This document shows positions 1-5,224 of a stretch of DNA of 5,749 bases, piece after piece. The stretch comes from B8-G4 sp033720735. GTDB lineage: Bacteria > Bacteroidota > Bacteroidia > Chitinophagales > Saprospiraceae. The first letter of the stretch is position 1, and each line of letters begins with the position of its first letter. Both the position numbers and the translations under genes were made by a program. The notes under the pieces were generated by a model, which worked only from the letters and a program-made list of their open reading frames with translations, was not told the DNA's origin and made no database searches. The DNA is taken from contig JAWWBX010000286.1 in NCBI GenBank assembly GCA_033720735.1, forward strand, positions 1-5,749, given 5' to 3'.

Positions 1-424
1 TGATGTAGCGCGAACTGGTGAGTGCTTCCAACCGGAATGGTTCCTTGAACCGCCCGACGCGCAAATTGCCGACCACCGGGATCTTCCTGAACTGAACGTA
101 CGCATCCTTGACGGCGACTTCGCCTCCCGCAAAATCGATCTGCAGTTTGTAGTCGACATTGCCATAGATGGTCCCCGAGTTGAAGAAACGGGCACGCCTG
201 AACTCGTTGCCACTGGTCAGTTCGCCGAAGGCAGCCTCCAGCGCATCATCCTGACTGAAATACGAAATGTCGTACATGATCCGTCCGCCAAACTTCAGTT
301 TGAACAGGCCATCATCACGCTCCACTTTGAATCCATGATCCCATTTGGTGGTGTAGGTGTGTTCCTGGGCTCCTGCAGCCAACCACGTGACCATCAGTGC
401 CACGCATAGTACCGTGTGTTTCAT
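1..424 (-). CDS. Phosphate-selective porin O/P-type outer-membrane protein, N-terminal part (left end cut off)
   Basis: The first 141 residues of an outer-membrane beta-barrel run off the left edge. The ATG at 424-422 begins a Sec signal peptide with a Lys-His n-region, a hydrophobic core and a likely cut after AGA (residue 19). The mature part reads like the porin O/P family: FKLKFGGRIMYD (41-52), FRRARFFNSGTIYG (75-88), YKLQIDFAGG (92-101), VKDAYVQF (105-112) and LRVGRFKEPF (121-130). These are successive amphipathic strands of a trimeric anion porin; characterised members OprP and OprO pass phosphate or polyphosphate. Specificity cannot be read from this fragment, and many Bacteroidota relatives are only presumed phosphate porins. 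The neighbouring phosphate permease and the Pho-like box in front of this gene support phosphate as the substrate. No Shine-Dalgarno sequence is seen. The predicted leader is about 22-25 nt. Family assignment is confident; substrate is inferred. Confidence 0.85.
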   Translation of the reverse strand, partial: MKHTVLCVALMVTWLAAGAQEHTYTTKWDHGFKVERDDGLFKLKFGGRIMYDISYFSQDDALEAAFGELTSGNEFRRARFFNSGTIYGNVDYKLQIDFAGGEVAVKDAYVQFRKIPVVGNLRVGRFKEPFRLEALTSSRYI

Positions 425-452
425 GAGCACTTGCAATTCATACTTAGGGTGG

Positions 453-460
453 CAAAGCTA
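453..460 (-). promoter_or_regulatory. Bacteroidota -7 promoter element of the porin gene
   Basis: The minus strand reads TAGCTTTG, a full match to the Bacteroidota -7 consensus TAnnTTTG. Transcription would start near 446-448, giving a leader of about two dozen bases before the ATG at 424. There is no good TTTG (-33) element 19-21 bp upstream. A Pho-like direct repeat occupies that position instead, as expected of an activator-dependent promoter. Confidence 0.5.
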
Positions 461-469
461 CCGGCGGCA

Positions 470-486
470 TGTTAATTGGGCGTTAA
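470..486 (-). promoter_or_regulatory. Pho-box-like direct repeat upstream of the porin gene
   Basis: On the minus strand two hexamers, TTAACG and TTAACA, are separated by 5 bp (CCCAA), giving an 11-bp period. This matches the design of response-regulator sites for phosphate starvation: PhoP boxes of Bacillus are TTAACA-like repeats about 5 bp apart, and the E. coli PhoB box also has an 11-bp period. The proximal hexamer ends 9 bp before the TAGCTTTG -7 element, placing the box over the -33 region. The same half-sites and the same 9-bp gap occur upstream of the phosphate permease. Which regulator binds is inferred. Confidence 0.55.
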
Positions 487-541
487 ACACCCTGCTCCAC
501 TCCATTCATATTAAAACTATCTGGAATGCATTTCGGGCTGA

Positions 542-567
542 ATCACAACGTATCACGATCACAACGT
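542..567. repeat. Direct repeat of a 10-mer, 16-bp period
   Basis: The 10-mer ATCACAACGT occurs at 542-551 and again at 558-567, separated by 6 bp, in the gap between the permease and porin genes. It lies 56 bp upstream of the porin Pho-like box. It could be a second regulator site, but there is no further support and a chance repeat is possible. Confidence 0.25.
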
Positions 568-599
568 CGTTGCAGACCCGTCATTGGCCCCGCGGGTAA

Positions 600-627
600 C
601 GTAAAATGTTTGTTACGTGGTAGTAAA
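600..627 (-). promoter_or_regulatory. Second Pho-box-like array, three half-sites, between permease and porin
   Basis: Minus-strand hexamers TTTACT (622-627), GTAACA (611-616) and TTTACG (600-605) are spaced at exactly 11 bp, the same period as the boxes at 470 and 3078. TTTACG is identical to one half-site of the permease array. No TAnnTTTG element lies 9 bp downstream of it, so it may be an auxiliary upstream site for the porin promoter about 114 bp away, or a chance match. It starts 17 bp after the permease stop codon. Confidence 0.35.
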
Positions 628-643
628 GTGTCCCCTCGGGGCG

Positions 644-2992
644 TTAGTCCTTGCCGTCGGGCGTGTCCCCGGGCTGGATGACAGCCTGTTCATTCTGGCC
701 ATTGTCTGAACTGGGGTCTGCGGCACCATCTGTCTCAGACGGGGTTGCAGGCTCCTCGAGGATGAGGTCGGTAAAGACCTTGACCAGGCGCTGGGAAAAG
801 AGAGAGATGTTGCGCAGCTCACCGAGGTGATTGAGGTACAGCAGGCTGTTGCGGGTACCGATCAGATTGTTCTTGATGCGCTTGATCTGTCGTTTGCGCG
901 TCGCCCTGACGTCCTTGACGAAGTTTTGCGCCATCTCGGCAAAACTGGCGGCATTCCGGCGGTCGGGGTTGCGGAAGACGTTGATCGTGGAGATCAGCTG
1001 TGCATCCACCTGTGCATAGATCTCGCGCAGCTCTTCGATCTGTTCGGGCAGGAGCGGTTTGTGATTATTGTCCACATGCTGCAACGACGGCTTGATGATC
1101 TGGCCGACGTGGCTCGACATTTCGTTGAGGTAGTCGACCACCAGCATGTACATATGACCGGCCTCAAGCCCATCCTCCTCGAGCCGGTCCAGCACATCTC
1201 CCGCGCTGTGCTTAAGACGGGTGGTCTTTTTGTCGATTTTCTTGAAGGCCCGGTAGGTCTCATTCAGTTTGTTGAGATCCTCTGCTGCAAGACCATCGAT
1301 GGCGTCAGCAATGGTCCTGCTATAGGCGCCCAGTACCTCAGTCAGATGATGCACACATTTGTCGATGACTTTGTCCTTGGTCAAATCGCCTTCGTCCACC
1401 ATTTTTGCTATCTCCTGCTGTTCGGAGACACGCTTGCCGTGATAACGGTGGGTCCGGTAAATCGTGTATGCTGCAATCGCGAGAACGAGCACAATCGCGA
1501 CCGGGCCGCCAAAATGGAAGATACAAGCCACGATAAATGCGACCGTAAATGCAGAAAAGGCGGTAAAGAACCATCCGCCGATCACCGAGATCACACCGGA
1601 TACCCGGTATACTGCGCTCTCGCGCCCCCAGGCGCCGTCAGCGAGGGAGGTTCCCATGAAGACCATAAACGTGACGTAGGTGGTCGAGAGCGGCAGTTTG
1701 AGAGCCGTCCCGATGGCGATGAGGATACTGGCAACCACCAGGGTGACCGCTGCCCGGATCATGTCGAACGACGGGGCCTCTTTGCCCAGATGTGCCTGAC
1801 GCGCCAGGAACGGACGTTCGTCAAACTGTGTCAGCACATGCTGACGGACCCTTTTGGGCAACACATTGTTTACCGCGTATGCCATCTTGCTGAATCCACG
1901 CACGAGCGACCGCGAGACGGCAAAAGATGTAAAGCGCTCGGTGCCTTCGTACTGCCGCCCGAGGTCCAGCGACGTCTGTACCACGGTCCTGGCCTTCTTG
2001 GAGGTCCAGAGGGTGATGGTCATGATCACCCCGGCCAGCAAAAGGAGTAACGTCGGCGTCGGCACTTTCCCGGCCAGTCCTTCCATCAGGAACCCGTCGG
2101 GTGCTGCACCGCTGGCCACATACATTTCGTACGAGTTGTACCCCGCCAGCGGGACCCCGATGAAGTTGACCAGGTCGTTGCCGGCAAAGGCCATGGCCAG
2201 GGCAAAGGTGCCGACCAGCACGATCAGCTTCAGGATGTTGACCCTGGTCAGCCACGTCAGCACATAGAGAATGACGGTCCAGGCCACAAAACTGCCGGCG
2301 ATGATCAGCATCGCATTGTCCTGGATCGCGGTTTTCATCGCATCGTCCATGAACGATGTCCCCTTGGCGCCCTTGATCAGCATGAAGTAGGTGATCGCCG
2401 AGATCGCCAAGCCGCCCCAGATGGGTCCAACCGTGCGCAGGCGTCGCTCGTAATCAAAGGAGAACAGCAAGCGGGTCAGGTATTGCAGGATCACGCCTGC
2501 CGTGAAGGCGACGACCACCGAGAGCAGGATCCCCGAGATGATCGCCAGTGCCTTGGCCGAATTGATGTACTCTCCGAGCCCCAGCGCCTGCGGATCGGTC
2601 GAGATCTTGATGACCGAAAACGCCACGGCCGCACCGAGCAATTCGAACACGATCGACACGGTGGTCGATGTCGGCATCCCGAAGGTATTGAACGCATCGA
2701 GCAGGATCACATCGGTGACCATCACCGCCAAAAACAGCAGGATGATCTCCGAAAAATAGAAGTGCTCGGGATGAAAGATCCCTTTGCGCGCAACCTCCAT
2801 CATGCCGCTGGAAAACGTACAGCCGACGACGATACCCAGTGCCGCGACCGCCAGGATCAGCTTGAACGTAGCCGCCTTGGCTCCCACCGCCGAATTCAGA
2901 AAATTGACCGCGTCATTACTCACTCCGACCACGAGATCAGAGATCGCCAGGATAAAGAGAATGATGACAATGATGAGGTAAAACGTCAGCAC
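644..2992 (-). CDS. Inorganic phosphate transporter, Pit family, with C-terminal PhoU-like (DUF47) domain
   Basis: Inner-membrane low-affinity phosphate permease of 782 residues, expected to use a cation gradient. The two inverted Pit repeats are clear: the first has GVSNDAVNF (23-31) and GMPTSTT (105-111), the second AGNDLVNFIGVPLAG (270-284) and LPLSTTY (433-439). Hydrophobic segments run from residue 2 to about 511. From about 540 to 745 the protein is soluble and helical with a PhoU/DUF47-like pattern (CVHHLTEVLG, HVGQIIKPSLQHVDNNHKPL), followed by an acidic Asp/Glu/Ser-rich tail. This permease-regulator fusion is the usual Bacteroidota form; the regulatory part probably restrains uptake. 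The start is GTG (2992-2990): the product then begins MLTFYLIIVI, the length at which family members start, and no Shine-Dalgarno sequence is present. A Pho-like array lies upstream. Only a weak CCCC/GGGG hairpin (632-641) follows the stop, so read-through into the porin gene is possible. Confidence 0.95.
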   Translation of the reverse strand: MLTFYLIIVIILFILAISDLVVGVSNDAVNFLNSAVGAKAATFKLILAVAALGIVVGCTFSSGMMEVARKGIFHPEHFYFSEIILLFLAVMVTDVILLDAFNTFGMPTSTTVSIVFELLGAAVAFSVIKISTDPQALGLGEYINSAKALAIISGILLSVVVAFTAGVILQYLTRLLFSFDYERRLRTVGPIWGGLAISAITYFMLIKGAKGTSFMDDAMKTAIQDNAMLIIAGSFVAWTVILYVLTWLTRVNILKLIVLVGTFALAMAFAGNDLVNFIGVPLAGYNSYEMYVASGAAPDGFLMEGLAGKVPTPTLLLLLAGVIMTITLWTSKKARTVVQTSLDLGRQYEGTERFTSFAVSRSLVRGFSKMAYAVNNVLPKRVRQHVLTQFDERPFLARQAHLGKEAPSFDMIRAAVTLVVASILIAIGTALKLPLSTTYVTFMVFMGTSLADGAWGRESAVYRVSGVISVIGGWFFTAFSAFTVAFIVACIFHFGGPVAIVLVLAIAAYTIYRTHRYHGKRVSEQQEIAKMVDEGDLTKDKVIDKCVHHLTEVLGAYSRTIADAIDGLAAEDLNKLNETYRAFKKIDKKTTRLKHSAGDVLDRLEEDGLEAGHMYMLVVDYLNEMSSHVGQIIKPSLQHVDNNHKPLLPEQIEELREIYAQVDAQLISTINVFRNPDRRNAASFAEMAQNFVKDVRATRKRQIKRIKNNLIGTRNSLLYLNHLGELRNISLFSQRLVKVFTDLILEEPATPSETDGAADPSSDNGQNEQAVIQPGDTPDGKD

Positions 2993-3060
2993 GAGCGGTG
3001 GCAGGGTAAGGAGTCGTACACAGAGTTGGTTTCCAAATGCTAACGAAGTGTGTCGCGATG

Positions 3061-3068
3061 TGAAGGTA
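3061..3068 (-). promoter_or_regulatory. Candidate -7 element of the permease gene
   Basis: The minus strand reads TACCTTCA, which keeps four of the six informative bases of TAnnTTTG. On its own this is weak. It is accepted because it lies exactly 9 bp downstream of the last Pho-like half-site, the same gap as at the porin promoter. Transcription would start near 3055, leaving a leader of about 60 nt before the GTG. Confidence 0.4.
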
Positions 3069-3077
3069 GAGCCCCCG

Positions 3078-3127
3078 TGTTAACTTATCGTAAATGTGGT
3101 GTGTATCATCTGTAAATTCAATGTTAA
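3078..3127 (-). promoter_or_regulatory. Five-part Pho-box-like array upstream of the phosphate permease
   Basis: Read on the minus strand, five hexamers follow one another at an exact 11-bp period: TTAACA (3122-3127), TTTACA (3111-3116), TACACA (3100-3105), TTTACG (3089-3094) and TTAACA (3078-3083). Four are near-perfect and the central one keeps four of six bases. The series stops at both ends, since flanking hexamers in the same phase match at three or fewer positions. An 11-bp period puts every half-site on nearly the same face of the helix, suited to head-to-tail binding by an OmpR/PhoB-type regulator. The nearest half-site is 85 bp from the start codon. Regulation by a PhoB/PhoP homologue is inferred from the motif and the gene controlled. 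Confidence 0.6.
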
Positions 3128-3220
3128 TTTGTTCGTGATGTGCTGTCGTGCTCCTGGCCAAAAGGCGACCCATTACCCAACGACAGCCCAACGTGGCCAG
3201 TTTCGCTGCAAGCTTACGTT

Positions 3221-3236
3221 GAATCGCTGGCGATTC
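3221..3236. promoter_or_regulatory. 16-bp dyad, possible operator
   Basis: GAATCGC and GCGATTC form a perfect 7-bp inverted repeat separated by TG. It is followed on the plus strand by TTTTAATTT. It could be an operator for a dimeric repressor. A poor promoter-like pair (TTG at 3219-3221 and TAATTTCA at 3240-3247, 18 bp apart) would place the dyad in the promoter spacer. As RNA it could also form a weak 6-bp stem with a CUGG loop before four U residues. Confidence 0.3.
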
Positions 3237-3251
3237 TTTTAATTTCACCGC

Positions 3252-3443
3252 ATGCCGCAGCGATCTCTCCGGCCGGTCCTTGTGCTCTGGGTGCTCAGCG
3301 TCTGGCTGCTCGGACTCCCGACCATGATCGGCCGGGGCGATCAAGCCGCTTCCCGACCCGGATCGAGTAAAATGATCGCGGGAATCGATGACTTCGGAAT
3401 TGGGGGTGCCGCGAGGTGCCCCTTTTTTAGATTGGAGAGATGA
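3252..3443 (+). CDS. Doubtful small membrane or secreted protein, 63 codons
   Basis: An ATG-started frame with an Arg-containing start and a hydrophobic run (VLVLWVLSVWLLGLP, residues 9-23) that could be a signal peptide or single membrane helix. The third codon positions are GC-rich, like those of the accepted genes. Against it, a strong terminator (3403-3428) lies inside the frame before the stop at 3441-3443, so most transcripts would lack a stop codon. There is no clear ribosome site, and I recognise no family. It may be noise or a decayed gene. It is recorded because something on this strand should be using the terminator. Confidence 0.13.
   Translation: MPQRSLRPVLVLWVLSVWLLGLPTMIGRGDQAASRPGSSKMIAGIDDFGIGGAARCPFFRLER
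3403..3428 (+). terminator. Rho-independent terminator, plus strand, with no clear gene before it
   Basis: GGGGTGCC (3403-3410) pairs with GGTGCCCC (3415-3422) as an 8-bp stem with two G-U pairs, closed by a GCGA tetraloop (GNRA type) and followed by six T residues (3423-3428). On the minus strand the two wobble pairs become A-C mismatches and no T-run follows, so it acts on rightward transcripts only. No accepted rightward gene lies upstream, which suggests a small RNA, a very short gene, or protection of the unit downstream from read-through. Confidence 0.65.
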
Positions 3444-3450
3444 GGGAAAG

Positions 3451-3497
3451 ATTGGGAGACAGGCGCGCAGATCCATGCGCGCAACCTGTTCGCCAAT
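3451..3497. other. Long interrupted hairpin
   Basis: ATTGG (3451-3455) pairs with CCAAT (3493-3497). After a 4-by-4 internal loop (GAGA opposite TTCG), CAGG (3460-3463) pairs with CCTG (3485-3488). After a 3-nt bulge, CGCGCA (3464-3469) pairs with TGCGCG (3476-3481) around the loop GATCCA. That makes 15 pairs in 47 nt, with no T-run after it on either strand. It lies between the terminator and the predicted rightward promoter. It could be a structured small RNA, a leader element if transcription starts further upstream, or a DNA binding site. Confidence 0.4.
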
Positions 3498-3509
3498 ATG
3501 CAGGACCGC

Positions 3510-3541
3510 ATTGACCCGGCGGGTTAAAATCCGTAACTTTC
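3510..3541 (+). promoter_or_regulatory. Candidate Bacteroidota-type promoter of the hydrolase unit
   Basis: ATTG (3510-3513) and TAACTTTC (3534-3541) match the -33 (TTTG) and -7 (TAnnTTTG) elements with one mismatch each and a 20-bp spacer, within the phylum's 19-21 bp. Transcription would begin near 3548, giving a leader of about 80 nt. An imperfect dyad (TTGACCC 3511-3517, GGGTTAA 3521-3527) overlaps the -33 element and spacer and might be an operator. Confidence 0.4.
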
Positions 3542-3628
3542 TTCTTTACAGAAACCCAGCTCCGGCGCGAGACGCGGTTGATCCAGGCGATTGCCGTTTC
3601 CTGTGCCAGCGCTTTGAAACACTCCGCC

Positions 3629-4231
3629 ATGGCCGTCTCCCTGCCCCTCGAACCCGTCTACTATTACGAATGCTACAACGGCGAGTTCCGATTGACCTAC
3701 TTTATTCCTTTTGATCATCTGAAGAAACGCGTGGATCAGGGGCAAGCGGATGCGGCTGTGCTGAAGGACTATCCTCTTGGCGTGGATCTCGACTGCAGTG
3801 GATCGGACTACCGGGATTTTACCAGGAAATACCGCTATCCCCTGCCTTTCGAGGCGGACGCGTGCCGGAAGGCATTCCTGGCGATTTACTCTTCGACACG
3901 CGGCTGGAAACGCTTCCGGGGTACCGGACTCATCCCGGCGAAGGACCTCGAAAAGTACATCAAGCCCATCAGCGAAGAGCTCGAGAGCAGGGACTTGACT
4001 TCGAGGCAGTTCCTTCCCCCGACGGCCGACCTGCCCTTGTCTGCCAGGGTCAAACAGGCGCGCAAAAAAATGGCTGTCCAGAAAAAAACCAGGCAGTTTC
4101 TGCATCAATTTCAGGTTGCAGAGATGGACAAGTCGAAACCGCTCAACCAACAGCCGTTCAGCAAGATCAGGAAAGAGAAAGGCAAGGAGACGACCGAGGA
4201 ATTTTACCGCCGTCTTTATCAGAAAAAATAA
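3629..4231 (+). CDS. Uncharacterised basic protein, first gene of a pair with a metallo-hydrolase
   Basis: I do not recognise this protein of 200 residues. There is no signal peptide or membrane segment, so it is probably cytoplasmic. The first third is rich in aromatic residues (YYYECYNGEF at 11-20, then RLTYFIPFDHL) and looks folded. The middle contains RKYRYPLPFEAD (66-77) and IYSSTRGWKRFRG (87-99). From about residue 139 it is strongly basic and probably helical (SARVKQARKKMAVQKK, then KIRKEKGKETTEEFYRRLYQ), as in nucleic-acid or partner-binding tails. I chose the ATG at 3629. A TTG at 3578 in the same frame would add 17 residues, but they look like leader sequence. The gene stops 6 bp before the metallo-hydrolase start, so the two are almost certainly co-transcribed and may act together. 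The reading frame is well supported; the function is unknown. Confidence 0.75.
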   Translation: MAVSLPLEPVYYYECYNGEFRLTYFIPFDHLKKRVDQGQADAAVLKDYPLGVDLDCSGSDYRDFTRKYRYPLPFEADACRKAFLAIYSSTRGWKRFRGTGLIPAKDLEKYIKPISEELESRDLTSRQFLPPTADLPLSARVKQARKKMAVQKKTRQFLHQFQVAEMDKSKPLNQQPFSKIRKEKGKETTEEFYRRLYQKK

Positions 4232-4237
4232 TCCACC

Positions 4238-5224
4238 ATGATCAATAACCCCGATGGATTACTCCACATCTATGTCGTGAATGTCGGCCAGGGAGATACT
4301 ACCATAATCGTCTCTCCCCAGGGCACGGTCACCGTCATCGACGCACAGCGGCCTGACAAACTCGAACGGTTCCTGACCGCCGAACTGGGCCTGGACGGGA
4401 CGATCGAGCACCTGATCATCACCCACCCGCATGCCGATCATTTCAATGGTGCCAACCGGCTCGCATCGTCCTTTGCTGTGACCCGTGCTACGTTTGCCCC
4501 CTCCTGGCACGAGTTCGGCCTCGGGCCGCCTACCTACCAGGGGCTCGTCAGCGCACTCGAGGCCAGCGGTACGATCATCAACTTTCTTTCGGGCTACAGC
4601 CGCTGGTATCCGGACAACCTTCTGGTGGTGCCGGCAGGCGCCACCTCCCCGGTGGTCGACGAAGATGCACTCTACATCGAGTTGCTCGGACCGACCAATG
4701 CCCTCATCCGGTCGCTGGAAGGCGCGCAGCACTTCAATACGAACCATCTCAGCATCATGGCGCGTGTCAACTGGCAGAGCGCGCGTATGATCATTGCAGC
4801 CGATGCACAGATGGAGAACTGGGCCTTCTTCCGCGAAGAAGGGCTGATGGAAGAGAACTGCCAGGTGCTGCGCTCGGCCCACCACGGCAGCAAGAATGGC
4901 ACCCAATGGGAGTTGATCGACCGGATCGACCCCGCTTATGTCATCATCTCGAGCGACCCGGACGGCCGGCACCATATCCCCGACCTCGTCGGCTCCGGTA
5001 TCTTCACCGACTTCAACAATCCGAACAACCGCAGGTCGGTGGTGATGACGTCTGACTCCGGTACGATCCATCTGCAGTCAACGAATGGCCGGCGGTTTAC
5101 ACTCGAGTTTGGCGCGGAGGGGGTCAACGACCCGGTCGATCTGAGCCAGATGACGCGGCTGACGCACAACAGCAACCCCACCAACATTTTCGATCTGCTG
5201 AATACGCGGATTGCCGAGATCTGA
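4238..5224 (+). CDS. ComEC/Rec2-like metallo-beta-lactamase-fold hydrolase, stand-alone
   Basis: A 328-residue metal-dependent hydrolase resembling the MBL domain of the DNA-uptake protein ComEC, but without its membrane part or a signal peptide, so probably cytoplasmic. Motifs in order: VNVGQGDTTII (14-24, the ComEC-type VGQGD strand), VIDAQ (33-37), THPHADH (62-68, the HxHxDH metal motif with His63, His65, Asp67, His68), NTNHLSIMARVNW (167-179), AAD (187-189, the metal-bridging Asp), SAHHGSKNG (213-221, ComEC-type HHGS) and DGRHHIPD (242-249), near where relatives carry a final His. The catalytic set looks intact. The usual substrates of the fold are phosphodiesters or other esters; a nuclease is plausible by analogy with ComEC but not shown. 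The last 35 residues resemble no motif I know. Only 6 bp follow the previous stop, so it is the second gene of a two-gene unit. No competence genes are nearby. Confidence 0.88.
   Translation: MINNPDGLLHIYVVNVGQGDTTIIVSPQGTVTVIDAQRPDKLERFLTAELGLDGTIEHLIITHPHADHFNGANRLASSFAVTRATFAPSWHEFGLGPPTYQGLVSALEASGTIINFLSGYSRWYPDNLLVVPAGATSPVVDEDALYIELLGPTNALIRSLEGAQHFNTNHLSIMARVNWQSARMIIAADAQMENWAFFREEGLMEENCQVLRSAHHGSKNGTQWELIDRIDPAYVIISSDPDGRHHIPDLVGSGIFTDFNNPNNRRSVVMTSDSGTIHLQSTNGRRFTLEFGAEGVNDPVDLSQMTRLTHNSNPTNIFDLLNTRIAEI

Larger units (their letters stand above)
2993..3628. other. Structured non-coding stretch between the permease and the hydrolase unit
   Basis: No convincing gene was found here. 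From left to right it holds the permease leader and promoter (2993-3068), the five-part Pho-like array (3078-3127), a 16-bp dyad (3221-3236), a doubtful 63-codon reading frame (3252-3443), a plus-strand intrinsic terminator (3403-3428), a long hairpin (3451-3497) and a rightward promoter candidate (3510-3541). The open frame on the minus strand (3476-2937) has biased, low-complexity composition, covers the array and promoter, and overlaps the permease start, so I do not accept it. Confidence 0.6.

Noticed and set aside
483..489. GTTAAAC, resembling an integron attC core end (GTTRRRY)
   Set aside because: There is no partner RYYYAAC site and no folded attC arms. The bases are better explained as part of the Pho-like half-site.
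632..641. CCCC/GGGG inverted repeat after the permease stop as a terminator
   Set aside because: The loop would be only 2 nt (or the stem only 3 bp), and no T-run follows on the minus strand.
827..2050. 407-codon plus-strand open frame
   Set aside because: It lies entirely antisense to the phosphate permease. Its composition (many His, Asp, Arg and Gly residues, no domain pattern) is what the opposite strand of a GC-rich gene gives.
3140..3370. 76-codon plus-strand frame ending 33 bp before the orphan terminator
   Set aside because: The position is tempting, but it needs a GTG start, and the product shows no domain, signal or coherent pattern.
2937..3476. 179-codon minus-strand frame running into the permease start
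   Set aside because: It crosses the Pho-like array, the permease promoter and the first 56 bases of the permease gene in another frame, and its product has no family resemblance.
3520..3545. tRNA T-arm-like sequence (GGGTTAAAATCC)
   Set aside because: The conserved C of the TTC loop is replaced by A, and no matching acceptor, D or anticodon arms occur at tRNA distances.
3388..3714. 108-codon plus-strand frame
   Set aside because: It spans the terminator, hairpin and promoter, and overlaps the unknown-protein gene out of frame. No family pattern is visible.
3524..4150. 208-codon minus-strand frame
   Set aside because: It is a shadow of the unknown basic protein gene. The plus-strand frame is preferred because it is coupled to the hydrolase by 6 bp and has a promoter candidate at a sensible distance.
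4259..5071. 270-codon minus-strand open frame
   Set aside because: It is antisense to the hydrolase, whose motifs are unambiguous. The Asp/Val/Arg/His-rich product has no recognisable motif.
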